Assembly (NCBI GenBank): GCA_032718475.1
Contig: JAUCBJ010005787.1
Location: 1 to 37,930 of the forward strand
DNA length: 37,930 nucleotides
Source of the DNA: Nemertoderma westbladi
Lineage: Eukaryota > Xenacoelomorpha > Nemertodermatida > Nemertodermatidae
Reading direction: 5' to 3'
Made by a program: the position numbers and the translations under genes
Notes under the pieces: generated by a model
Databases searched by the model: none
What the model saw: only the letters and a program-made list of their open reading frames with translations
What the model was told of the DNA's origin: nothing
In this document: in pieces, positions 1 to 8,785 of the stretch
How the letters are laid out: the number at the start of each line of letters is the position of its first letter
How positions within the stretch are numbered: position 1 is the stretch's first letter

Positions 1-451
1 CGACTATACCAAACCCACAGGTTTGATAATCGAACATCACACATCCTGCAAACTACTGAGTGGGGTCCATGCACGCCTCTGGTGCTACTAACCTTTAGCA
101 CCTTAGTTGCACTGTTGGCACCAATCTGTGGAAGTTGCTAAACTCAATTTACACTCCTACATAATATAGCCGTCACCATGGTTTCTAAATGCTATTTTCC
201 AGGCTTCACGACTTTTCAAATTACTGTTTATCTATAGACGAATTCTAAAACGCGTCTATACACAGCGTCTGGAATTGTCTTGGGTTCACTTCTAATTTTC
301 TAAAAATTTTAAATTTTCCAAAATTTTGAAAATAAAATTTTGTTTTGATACCCACCAGACAAAACTAGACGCAAATCACCACAACCCCGCTCCTATGCAT
401 TTCCTTGTATTTGCATACGAGGAATGCATACGAAGTGAGTTGCGTCCAACA
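1..451 (-). other. 3' untranslated region of the retroelement
   Basis: No coding signal after the integrase stop. It holds the hairpin at 394-430, an A/T-rich stretch at 290-345 made of AAAATTTT-like words, and one copy of the palindromic motif at 8-25. No polypurine tract followed by a repeated LTR is visible, so the 3' LTR should start before base 1. Confidence 0.6.
394..430 (-). promoter_or_regulatory. Hairpin just after the integrase stop codon
   Basis: 394-410 and 415-430 are reverse complements over 16 positions (TATGCATT...GTAT arms) with one bulged T, one G.U pair and a TTGC loop. It begins about 20 nt downstream of the pol stop on the element's RNA strand. Role unknown; a 3'-UTR structure or remnant terminator is possible. 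Confidence 0.5.
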
Positions 452-2605
452 CTAACTCTGTTTTGAGGCAGGAGACAAATTATAATCTCCCGTCTCGATA
501 CGTGTCTCCTCTAATAACACAATATCTTGGACCGGTCGGTCCAAGGTGTGTAAACCATTAGTTTTACACTTTTTTGGGTGCGGACACTTGCACCTAATTT
601 TCACAGTGACTGTGCGCACTATGTTTTGCACGTCTGGGTGTATATGCAAGATCACTCCCGTCTCCCAATACTTTCTCTTGACAATCGGTTCGGTTATCAA
701 TACGTAATCTCCCCTTTGGAGACTCCGAACCGTTTTGTACCACTTTGTTCTGGTGGATATGGTGGGAAGATAGTATTCCCGCCAATATTCCCAGAATGTG
801 TACGCCACAAATTGTGTCACTTTCCAGCTTTTACGACTATATAGGTCGGCACTAATGGGTTCTGATGCCGGCACAAGAAATGCTGGACTCTGCATTAGCA
901 AATGATTCGGCGTTAATGCAACACCGTCTGGCAACATAGCTATCGGCCTCGAGTTTAGGGTATGCTCGATTTCAATGAAAGCTGTGACCAGTTCGTCGTC
1001 GGTAAGTTGTTTATTTACAGGCAACGTCTTGGCAATAGCCTGTTTTACAGAGCGAACTAAACGCTCCCAACTTCCTCCTCTCCAAGGACTTTCTGGAGTA
1101 TTGAATCTCCACTCTACTCGTTGCGGCAAAAGTGCTGCAGAAATTTCCTTATTCTGTGCCGCTTTATGAGCCGCGTTCAACTCGCTATTCCCCCCGACAA
1201 AGTTTGTACCCTTATCGGAGTAGAACGCCTTTACTAGTCCTCTCCTGGCCATAAATCTCTTTAAGGCCAGGAGCAGAGATTTGGTCGACATGTCTGCCAC
1301 ACGCTCGATATGTATAGCTCTACTAGCCATGCATGTCAGTAGCAGACCCCATCGCTTGTGGGTCAGCCGTCCACTCTTTGCTTCAATCGGACCAAAACAA
1401 TCCACCCCTGTGTTCGTAAAGGGTGGGTCATATGCCTGCACTCTCGCTTCCGGGAGTTCAGCCATCTCCTGTTCCAATACTCTGGCGTTCACCCTCTTGC
1501 AAACCAGACAGGCGTCATACATGGTGCCGACTGCCCTGCTTGGCTGCAATAGAATGAATCGCTGTCTCGCTGCCGACAAACAGTGTAACTTTCCCGCGTG
1601 ATGCAACCGCTTGTGTATATCCCATAGAATCGCTCTTTGCAATTCTATTGGGTGACTAGGGATTATCACTGGGAACCGAAACTGTGAGTTTATGTCGACA
1701 GTCTGGATTCTCGATCTATGACAAATTAAACCCTTATGGATTAATGGACTCCATTTTCTAAGGGGTTTATAGAGAACTGGTCGTTGAGCCGATAATAGAT
1801 GGAATTCTTTCGGGAAGGCACACATTTGATAATGTTTCAAATGCTTTAATTCCGCTTGATCAATCTCATCCTCTGTCAGAGGTTGTTTCAATTTCTGAAT
1901 TCGCTCACTATTGGTGCTCGATGGTTCTCTCAAATGTTTCGAATGTTTTAAACAAAGGTACAAAATGTATCGGCTTAACCACGCAGTTCTTTTACAAATT
2001 GTCAGCCAAGAGGCAGACGAATTTAGTAATTTGTCATAAATACTGCATGACTCTAATGCCAGCGACGGTTGTCCGCTAGTTAATGGAAGTTTCGAATCCA
2101 AACCCGCAGGTTTGGAAACCAAAGACTCCATTGTGTCGGTCATTTTCTGTCCGTCACTTACCAACTGTGACTGTCGTCCAGTCTGTAAGGGTGGTTTGAT
2201 GTCATAACTTACCCTTCCGGACCTAGTAGTCACGTAAGTCTGTTGGTCTGACAGGTCTCCGGGCCGCTCCAATGACTCTTCAGGCCGCTCCAATGACTCT
2301 TCAGGCCGCTCCAATGACTTAAGTTTGGCTTTAGACTTCGACTTAGAGACTTTCTCCACCTTGACTTCTGCATCTTCAGGCATCGGATTGGTCACTATCT
2401 TCAGTCGCTCCGGCCAATGTTCCTGTGTCCTCGTTAGAAAATCAGGTCCATGCAACCAAAACTCCTGCGACTCTTCCTGACAAAATTCCGCCGGCATTGC
2501 ACCTCTCGAAGTTATGTCGGCCGGGTTTAACACTCCCGGACAATGTCTCCATTGTTCCTTCGTGCGTCGAAAAGTCAACGATCTGAGCGCGTCTGTTGGC
2601 CACAA
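452..2605 (-). CDS. Integrase and C-terminal part of BEL/Pao Pol
   Basis: 717 codons in the +1 frame relative to gag-pol; its first triplet is TTG, so it is not an independent gene. It opens with the RNase H-integrase connector typical of BEL (WRHCPGVLNPADITSRG, ~20-36). Then come a 7-residue tandem repeat (SLERPEE x3), a histidine/cysteine zinc-binding segment (HKRLHHAG...CLVC, ~330-375), a catalytic core with D ~401 (DCFGP), D ~461 (SDKGTNF) and E ~514 (GGSWERL), and a C-terminal DUF5641-like tail (GDYVLITEP). The D-to-E spacing near 50 suits this group. The frame change maps to about 2570-2590: one inserted base there, or programmed +1 shifting, would explain it. I favour an inactivating indel, because BEL pol is normally one frame. 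Confidence 0.88.
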   Translation of the reverse strand: MWPTDALRSLTFRRTKEQWRHCPGVLNPADITSRGAMPAEFCQEESQEFWLHGPDFLTRTQEHWPERLKIVTNPMPEDAEVKVEKVSKSKSKAKLKSLERPEESLERPEESLERPGDLSDQQTYVTTRSGRVSYDIKPPLQTGRQSQLVSDGQKMTDTMESLVSKPAGLDSKLPLTSGQPSLALESCSIYDKLLNSSASWLTICKRTAWLSRYILYLCLKHSKHLREPSSTNSERIQKLKQPLTEDEIDQAELKHLKHYQMCAFPKEFHLLSAQRPVLYKPLRKWSPLIHKGLICHRSRIQTVDINSQFRFPVIIPSHPIELQRAILWDIHKRLHHAGKLHCLSAARQRFILLQPSRAVGTMYDACLVCKRVNARVLEQEMAELPEARVQAYDPPFTNTGVDCFGPIEAKSGRLTHKRWGLLLTCMASRAIHIERVADMSTKSLLLALKRFMARRGLVKAFYSDKGTNFVGGNSELNAAHKAAQNKEISAALLPQRVEWRFNTPESPWRGGSWERLVRSVKQAIAKTLPVNKQLTDDELVTAFIEIEHTLNSRPIAMLPDGVALTPNHLLMQSPAFLVPASEPISADLYSRKSWKVTQFVAYTFWEYWREYYLPTISTRTKWYKTVRSLQRGDYVLITEPIVKRKYWETGVILHIHPDVQNIVRTVTVKIRCKCPHPKKCKTNGLHTLDRPVQDIVLLEETRIETGDYNLSPASKQS
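2262..2324 (-). repeat. 21-bp x3 in-frame tandem repeat in the integrase linker
   Basis: Three head-to-tail 21-bp copies encode SLERPEE, SLERPEE and SLERPGD. The first two are identical at the DNA level. They sit between the RNase H/integrase connector and the zinc domain, a low-constraint linker, so length change is tolerated in frame. Confidence 0.9.
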
Positions 2606-5600
2606 ATGTCTTTAGTGCAATATTGTCGGCCGCAATGTATACTAACACCAAGGATGCGTCCGTCCAATAGAATAAGGTCAATGTCGTGTCTAACTCCTCA
2701 GTTATTTGCTTACTTACCTCGACCGAAACTACAGCCGCCTGTAACTCTGCACGAGGGACAGTCATGTATTTGACCGGCATTGTCTTTGATCTAGAAGTCA
2801 CAAAGGCCGTCTCAAATTTGTCCTGACTTACCTCTCGGCGTAGGTAGGCTACCATACCAAAGCCGGTGTCACTTGCGTCACTGAATAAGTGCAGTTCGAG
2901 ATCAGCTGGGAATACCAGCTGATTCGGAAAGTAGGAACGGGGTACGTCTATGTTTTTCAATAGATGTAACTCGGCTTCCCACTCCCTCCACTGCTTTGCA
3001 TGTATAGGAGATATTGGTTCGTCCCACTCTACGTCGGACAACCAAATTTTCCTCATGCACGCTCGTGCCTGTAATATAACCGGACTGATAAAGTTCATCG
3101 GGTCAAATAGTCTACTTAATGTCGATAAGCAAATCCTCTTTGTCAAAACTTTGTCTGGGCTACTGGGCTCAAATCTAACTCTTACCTGGAACTTGTCTGA
3201 ATTCGGGTTCCAAGCGAGTCCCAGTACTCGCGCCATGGGGATTGGTTCTACCCCCAATTCTATGTCTCCGCTCCCGCGATCTTTCACCGGGAACGACTCT
3301 AATAGGGCCTCCGAATTGGTAGTGAACTTGGTCAGAGGAAATCCCCCTGTAGCCAAGCACTCTTGCAGGCCGTGAGCCACTTCTATGGCTTGTTCCGCCG
3401 TGTCCTTGGACACCAATCCGTCGTCTATATAGAAGTTTCTCAAGATGGACTCGATCACCTCTACTGGGTACTTACCAATCTGGGCTGTTGCCGTTTTCTT
3501 TAGAACAAACAGCGTGCCATTCGGACTATCGCGGGCGCCAAATATCCTAACGTACATTTGGTATGTAACCACTGGGCCGGATAAGTCTTCATTCTCGTAC
3601 CAGAGAAAGCGAAGGCTATCCTGGTCTGCCTTACAGGCTCTTACCTGGTGGAACATCGCCTCGATGTCACAAGTAAATGTGAATCGCCGCTGTCTAAAAC
3701 GCAACAGTATTCCAATCAAATAGTTGTTCAGGTTGGGACCATCCATCAACTCTGAATTCAGGGACATACCTCTATAGACTGCTGCGCAGTCGTTGACTAC
3801 TCGGACTTTGTCAGGCTTGTCAGGGTGAGTCACATAGTGGTGTGGAAGGTAATAAGTCTGGTCTGTCACTAAGTCAGGGTCCTCTACCTTCCCAGCAAAT
3901 CCCTTGGCGAAATAGTTGTTGATCTGGGCGCAATACTTCTCCCTAATGTCAGGATTCCTTAACAACCGAGCCCTTACTCCGTTCAATCTTTTCAAGGCTA
4001 AGTTGTAGTTGTTCTCCAACTTAGGTGGTTGTCGACGCCACAACATTCCAACTTCAAAATGTCTAGTCGGTAGCAGACGTATGGTATCTTCCATCATCTC
4101 CAGCGACTGCTTCTCATCAGTAGACATGGCTAGGTCATATCCACCGGGTTCCATTGCGTCCCTATCCAGCCATTCGACGGTTCTGGCTCCTGTCTCGAGG
4201 TCCTGGCGTATCAATTCCTTCTGTAATTCCTCTTCACTGTACTGGAAAATGTCTAGGTCTCGATATTTAGCCACTTGACCCTCCACTATGTCAGTATAAG
4301 TCAAAACGTTAGTCAGATAAGTAGCGTGGGCCGCTGAACCAGACCCACGGGTCTGATAACAGTAGTCCTCGGGTTCACTATCTGTCCGGTCGTTGTGAAG
4401 TGGTTCCGACAACCTAACATTATCGGGAATCAACTCCTCGTCCGACTCGCTAAAGTCACTATAATGGTCAATACAGGTTCTCCTAAACTCGTCTATGTCT
4501 GGTGGTTCTACTAACGGTGGTTGAGTTATAGGCTGTAATTTGTCGTATCTGTTTATTGGCTTGTCGCCACCTGTAAACTCATAGGACATGGGTACTCGTG
4601 TATACCAACCTAATATAGTCCTATGGGCATGTGGTCCATTGACATGCGGCTCAGCTGGTCTCGTTTCCCATATCTGGTGTGCGATCAGCTGTTCTGCACC
4701 AATCAACATAGAAACATTCCTATAACCTACCTGATGTCTGGGTATCCTGAGCTTGTCAAAATACTCCTGTGCTATGGGACTCATCGGCGGCACCTTACCT
4801 AACTGCCTGCCGAATCCCTTCATAGCTAGACACTTAAATCCGTCCAATGGCAAAGCTTTCCGTTCTTGTCGAGTGTGTTGGTCTCTCGGAAGTAGGGAAT
4901 CTAGTTCTACCGAAATTCTGTGTCCCTTGAGGTCTCCTACCCCGTGCATAGACTTCAACTCTATTTGGATCTCCTCGGCGTCCTGGAAGCTAGAAACGGC
5001 TCTCGCCACTTCCTCGTCGATATAGGATAATGTGGACGCAGTGTCCAACATCACATATATTCTCTTCGATCCCTTATCGCCAGTGAGTTTCACCGGAATC
5101 ACGCTAAATATTTCCGACGTTGCCGATGATAAATACGTCCGCGCGCTGGTCGATGAACTATCCGCGGTGAAACCTTGGCAGGTCACTTCTCTCGCGCTCG
5201 ACTCGCCATCTTCGTCCGACGAACCTGGTTGATAACCATCGTCCTGAATGCCGGTATACGTATTCCTCCTTATCGATACGGGTTCTTTGCTCCCCTTCCT
5301 GTGAGGATTTCGCTGTAAGTAACGGTCCGTTGGGGTGTGGAAATCCGCATGTAGCAACTTGTGATGTAGTCTGCCGCACTCCATGCATCCGTCCTTGCTG
5401 TTCGGGCACTGCCGCCGTACATGGCCTGGCGCAAGACATGCCCAACAGGTGTCCAACGTCCGCACTTGAACTCTTCTCTGTTCCGAATTTAATTCTTTGA
5501 ACTGTCTGCAACTATCTAACTTATGATCGTCAGATCTTACCTCCTTTAGTAAACAGTATTGGCAACCTACAAATCCATCCGGCAACTCCTGTTGCTTTAA

Positions 5601-7730
5601 CCTAGGTCTATCTAACCGCTCACCCGACCATACTCGCGAGTCTGATCTAAAGGCTGGGGTACTCGCATTATATCTGTCTACTGAGTTAAATGTCACAGTG
5701 GTCCTGTCATCGTCAAAACTTACCATAGACTTACCGGTAACAGGTTTAGACTCCCTCATATTCTCTTCTGAGAAGTTTGATTTCATCTCTGCTACTGCGT
5801 CTGTGGCTATCATGTCATGAATATGCTGAAGTGTCAACACCTTACCTTGGCCCTCCAACTTATTCTCTAATTTGCGCCATTTCTGTCTGTAACGCATGTT
5901 TAGACGTCTTATTACGCTCTTTAAAACTTCGGCGTGATCACCATGATGAGGTAAATTCACCGTCCTCAAGATGTCCAATGCGTTCGAAATAGCGTTCGCT
6001 AAGTTCAACAGCTCTAACGGAGTTGTAATCCTTCCGCCCTTACCCAAGTCTTCTACTATCGACTGCGCCATCTTCGTTTTATTCCCGTAGATGTCGCTAA
6101 GCGTCTTCATCGCTAACTCGAATGCCCTTTCATTGCCGACGAAGTTATCAGCAATGGCTCTAGGTTCTCGATGGAGCATCTGAAGCAAATAGTTGAACTT
6201 CTCGTTGGGAGTAAAGGTGCTGTTGGTCAGCTGCTCGTCGACATAGGTTTTGAAAGTCCTCCAGTGCTTATGGTTGCCCATAAACTTCTGGGGTTGTTGC
6301 GTCGGCAGTCCTTGCCTAGCAGCAAACTTACCTATGTCCCTAAGGGTTGCGTCGTTCCGGGTTAACAAATGGTTTAGTTCCGCAGGGTTGTTAAGTCTGG
6401 TCCTTTCCCGGTGGTTCCAACTTACCTGCTCCGCCTCCGTCCTTGTTTCCTTATAGTTTCGGGACCTCTGACGTCTCATGTCTTCCTCTTCATCGCTTGA
6501 CTCGGTGTCAGTCCTTAGCGCTCGCGATGGTTTGCGCGCCGAGGCCCTGACCCAAGCCTCCTCAATAAATTTCTCGGCTGAGTTTTCGAAATTGGGATTA
6601 TGAATATTCGGGACAGGCGTCCTTACCTGAGGTCTATGTGGTATAGTCTTCTCCGATATGCGTACTCGTTGACTAGGCTGGACTTTATCTAACTCAGGCC
6701 TGCTGGGATTTGAATTACTTCTTACCTGGGCTGCTTCCTTTAACCGTAGGTTGCTAAGCATGTCCGTTATAGGTTGGATGTGCGGCGATATAGCTTGCGC
6801 TAAACTAGCACTTAACTCATCCCTCGTAATAAATTCCTGGCTAGGGTTCTGTTGTATAGTCGGCTCTATCTGAGTAATTCGCTGTCTCTCATATGATCCC
6901 TCTTCCGGTTTAACCCGGAAGTTCTCCGTCGAACTGGGTCGGCGCGCCGTCCGCGTATTCCAAACCCGCGGGTTCGGTTCACCAAGTACTCGTCCCGTCG
7001 GAGTTTCTCTAAACTCTCCGTTGTCGCGTTCAGTATACAGTGGTGCGGTGTTCCGATGACGTAGATCCTGCGCGATAGGTGAAGCACTAATACCAACTGG
7101 CGTGCGATATGTAGAGAACGGTTTAGCGATCCGTGTACTCGTAATAGCTGGACCGGGTATAGGAATTCTGGTCGTCGTCGACTCGCGTATAGTCGGAGTT
7201 CTCGCTTCCTGTTCGGCCTTCTGAAGTGCGAACAGTTCTCGCAACTCAGTCCCTACACTCGCCCCACATTCTTCGATCATTCGCATCCCCTTCTCGGCGA
7301 TTTCATTCGCCTTCCTAGTCCGTTCTTCGCTCTCTAAACTTAATCTCGCACTTTCCAACTGCGCCAGTTTACGTTCTTCTTCTTCCCTCGCTCGTCTCGC
7401 TGCGCCCTCTTCTTCCACACGCGCCCTTTCTTCATACAACGCTTGTCGCTCTTTCTCGATCTCGAGTTCGCGTTCCTTGCGTTCGCGTTCAAGTTCGAGT
7501 TCGCGTTTCTTCTGTTCGCGTTCGAGCTGGAGTTCGCGTTCTTTCTGCTCGCGTTCAAGTTCAAGTTCGCGTTCCTTGCGTTCGCGTTCAAGTTGAAGTT
7601 CACGTTCCTTCTGCTCGCGTTCCGCTCGCTCACGCTTACCTTTATCTTCCAATTCGCGCAACTTCGCGTCTAACTTACGTGTTCGCTCCCGTTCCCGCTC
7701 GGCTTCCTTCCGCGCTTCCGATGCACGCAA
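2442..7730 (-). CDS. Gag-Pol polyprotein (gag, protease, RT, RNase H) of BEL/Pao element
   Basis: About 1762 codons. The first triplet is TTG, not ATG, and the frame is open up to 7874, so it is probably translated as a continuation of the upstream ORF. Approximate domains: residues 1-130 a repetitive E/R/K/L coiled coil; 420-450 an acidic-arginine stretch; 480-620 a DUF1759-like BEL gag domain (WRTFKTYVDEQL, EKFNYLLQMLH); 723-790 cysteine/histidine knuckles (CQYC, CWACLAPGH, CMECGRLHH); about 895 a retroviral-type protease with DTAS; 1300-1480 reverse transcriptase with motif A CDIEAMFHQV (~1355) and the catalytic YIDD (~1435); about 1617 RNase H-like SDASDTGFG. The frame ends at 2442, just after RNase H, where the homologous reading continues in the +1 frame. 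Catalytic residues of protease and RT are intact. Expected activity: reverse transcription in cytoplasmic particles. Confidence 0.9.
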   Translation of the reverse strand: MRASEARKEAERERERTRKLDAKLRELEDKGKRERAEREQKERELQLERERKERELELEREQKERELQLEREQKKRELELERERKERELEIEKERQALYEERARVEEEGAARRAREEEERKLAQLESARLSLESEERTRKANEIAEKGMRMIEECGASVGTELRELFALQKAEQEARTPTIRESTTTRIPIPGPAITSTRIAKPFSTYRTPVGISASPIAQDLRHRNTAPLYTERDNGEFRETPTGRVLGEPNPRVWNTRTARRPSSTENFRVKPEEGSYERQRITQIEPTIQQNPSQEFITRDELSASLAQAISPHIQPITDMLSNLRLKEAAQVRSNSNPSRPELDKVQPSQRVRISEKTIPHRPQVRTPVPNIHNPNFENSAEKFIEEAWVRASARKPSRALRTDTESSDEEEDMRRQRSRNYKETRTEAEQVSWNHRERTRLNNPAELNHLLTRNDATLRDIGKFAARQGLPTQQPQKFMGNHKHWRTFKTYVDEQLTNSTFTPNEKFNYLLQMLHREPRAIADNFVGNERAFELAMKTLSDIYGNKTKMAQSIVEDLGKGGRITTPLELLNLANAISNALDILRTVNLPHHGDHAEVLKSVIRRLNMRYRQKWRKLENKLEGQGKVLTLQHIHDMIATDAVAEMKSNFSEENMRESKPVTGKSMVSFDDDRTTVTFNSVDRYNASTPAFRSDSRVWSGERLDRPRLKQQELPDGFVGCQYCLLKEVRSDDHKLDSCRQFKELNSEQRRVQVRTLDTCWACLAPGHVRRQCPNSKDGCMECGRLHHKLLHADFHTPTDRYLQRNPHRKGSKEPVSIRRNTYTGIQDDGYQPGSSDEDGESSAREVTCQGFTADSSSTSARTYLSSATSEIFSVIPVKLTGDKGSKRIYVMLDTASTLSYIDEEVARAVSSFQDAEEIQIELKSMHGVGDLKGHRISVELDSLLPRDQHTRQERKALPLDGFKCLAMKGFGRQLGKVPPMSPIAQEYFDKLRIPRHQVGYRNVSMLIGAEQLIAHQIWETRPAEPHVNGPHAHRTILGWYTRVPMSYEFTGGDKPINRYDKLQPITQPPLVEPPDIDEFRRTCIDHYSDFSESDEELIPDNVRLSEPLHNDRTDSEPEDYCYQTRGSGSAAHATYLTNVLTYTDIVEGQVAKYRDLDIFQYSEEELQKELIRQDLETGARTVEWLDRDAMEPGGYDLAMSTDEKQSLEMMEDTIRLLPTRHFEVGMLWRRQPPKLENNYNLALKRLNGVRARLLRNPDIREKYCAQINNYFAKGFAGKVEDPDLVTDQTYYLPHHYVTHPDKPDKVRVVNDCAAVYRGMSLNSELMDGPNLNNYLIGILLRFRQRRFTFTCDIEAMFHQVRACKADQDSLRFLWYENEDLSGPVVTYQMYVRIFGARDSPNGTLFVLKKTATAQIGKYPVEVIESILRNFYIDDGLVSKDTAEQAIEVAHGLQECLATGGFPLTKFTTNSEALLESFPVKDRGSGDIELGVEPIPMARVLGLAWNPNSDKFQVRVRFEPSSPDKVLTKRICLSTLSRLFDPMNFISPVILQARACMRKIWLSDVEWDEPISPIHAKQWREWEAELHLLKNIDVPRSYFPNQLVFPADLELHLFSDASDTGFGMVAYLRREVSQDKFETAFVTSRSKTMPVKYMTVPRAELQAAVVSVEVSKQITEELDTTLTLFYWTDASLVLVYIAADNIALKTFVANRRAQIVDFSTHEGTMETLSGSVKPGRHNFERCNAGGILSGRVAGVLVAWT
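7430..7640 (-). repeat. Repetitive E/R/K coiled-coil segment at the start of gag
   Basis: A degenerate tandem repeat of roughly 33-48 bp encodes blocks such as ERKERELELE and EQKERELQLE. It predicts a long uninterrupted charged helix in the N-terminal gag region, probably a multimerisation surface. The same DNA gives lysine/arginine/asparagine and phenylalanine-rich shadow ORFs in other frames, which I do not call. Confidence 0.8.
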
Positions 7731-8785
7731 AACTTCCGCCTGCTGTTCGTCCAGTCGGCGTCTTCTCTCCTCCGCCGAGTTGTGAGAAACAAGGGATCTA
7801 GCACATATAACTTTACCTCGCGCGTGACTAACCTGGGAATCGCCGCTGTCTCTGGATGCGATCGTCGGGTGGAGTTAACGTCCTCTGTTGAATGTTCTCC
7901 GTCGTCGGTAGCACCTGACCCAGGTACCACCACTCCATTCTGCATCAGCCAGCTAGTAACTTCCCTCTGATAACGGCGCTCTTCCTTGTCTTGGATCTCT
8001 TCTCGCTCCACTAAATCTCTCAACTCTGCGTCACTCACCTGAGTCGCCTGCGCTTGTGATGTCCATAGCAGCCAGTTCTCCGTCCTAACTCGTCGGAATC
8101 GCTCCGATAACTCGCGGTGCTCCAACAAGGCTGCTAAAACCCTGTCGTAAATCCTCGTCGCCACGTCGCTCGACTGAGACTCTACTGCCTTCTTCGCTAG
8201 GACTGCAAGCTCCTCCGTCTGCTTGAATAACGCTGAGTTATATCCTCTTCTAATCTCTGCTAACTCTACCCTCCCGATGTTCGCTGAGTCGGCTAACATT
8301 TTCCTTACCTTGTCCGCCGTCCGAGTTATATGTCCGGCATGCGCGCGAAGTTTCTTCTTTATCGCAATATCAAGTTCTCTCTCGCTTACCTGACTTACAC
8401 TTGGTGGACTTGAAGGATTATTTCGGGAACTACGGGTACTCCTAACAGCCGTCGGGACCACGGCACTTACCATACCCACAGGTCTGGAAACCGGGCTCCG
8501 GGCTCTCGCTTCTGCTACACTACCCTCCCTATCACTCACCTCTGTCCGGGCTGCCGTACAGTCCTTCCTATCAGTAGCGGTAGGGGATCCTAATACTATT
8601 ACTTGAGGTTGTTGTTCTTCCTCACTAGTCACTGTCTCGTCCTCCTGTTCACTTACGTCAGCGTCACTCGCTGCGTCGTCATAGTCGGCATTGTCGTCAA
8701 CAGTATTATTGACGCTATCGTCAGTCGGCGGTCCAGCCGCCGTCTCATAGCTGTCCTCTAGTGCCTCTTTGTCTGAGACACTCAT
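7670..8785 (-). CDS. Upstream ORF (gag-leader) of the BEL/Pao element, 371 aa
   Basis: Starts with a true ATG at 8785. The first ~80 residues are very acidic (runs of D/E, S and T). Residues ~130-290 look helical and charged, with many E, R, K, L and A. The end is basic. I recognise no domain. The gag-pol frame is open from 7874 downward and overlaps this ORF for about 205 nt in the -1 frame. That frame has no ATG near its start, so the natural reading is that this ORF supplies the initiation codon and the ribosome (or splicing) moves to -1. I see no classical X-XXY-YYZ slippery heptamer in the overlap. A one-base mutation is the simpler alternative. Two close matches to a CCARACCCRCRGGTYTGG motif and to CAGGTAAG lie inside it (8470 and 8385). 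Confidence 0.7.
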   Translation of the reverse strand: MSVSDKEALEDSYETAAGPPTDDSVNNTVDDNADYDDAASDADVSEQEDETVTSEEEQQPQVIVLGSPTATDRKDCTAARTEVSDREGSVAEARARSPVSRPVGMVSAVVPTAVRSTRSSRNNPSSPPSVSQVSERELDIAIKKKLRAHAGHITRTADKVRKMLADSANIGRVELAEIRRGYNSALFKQTEELAVLAKKAVESQSSDVATRIYDRVLAALLEHRELSERFRRVRTENWLLWTSQAQATQVSDAELRDLVEREEIQDKEERRYQREVTSWLMQNGVVVPGSGATDDGEHSTEDVNSTRRSHPETAAIPRLVTREVKLYVLDPLFLTTRRRREDADWTNSRRKFCVHRKRGRKPSGNGSEHVS

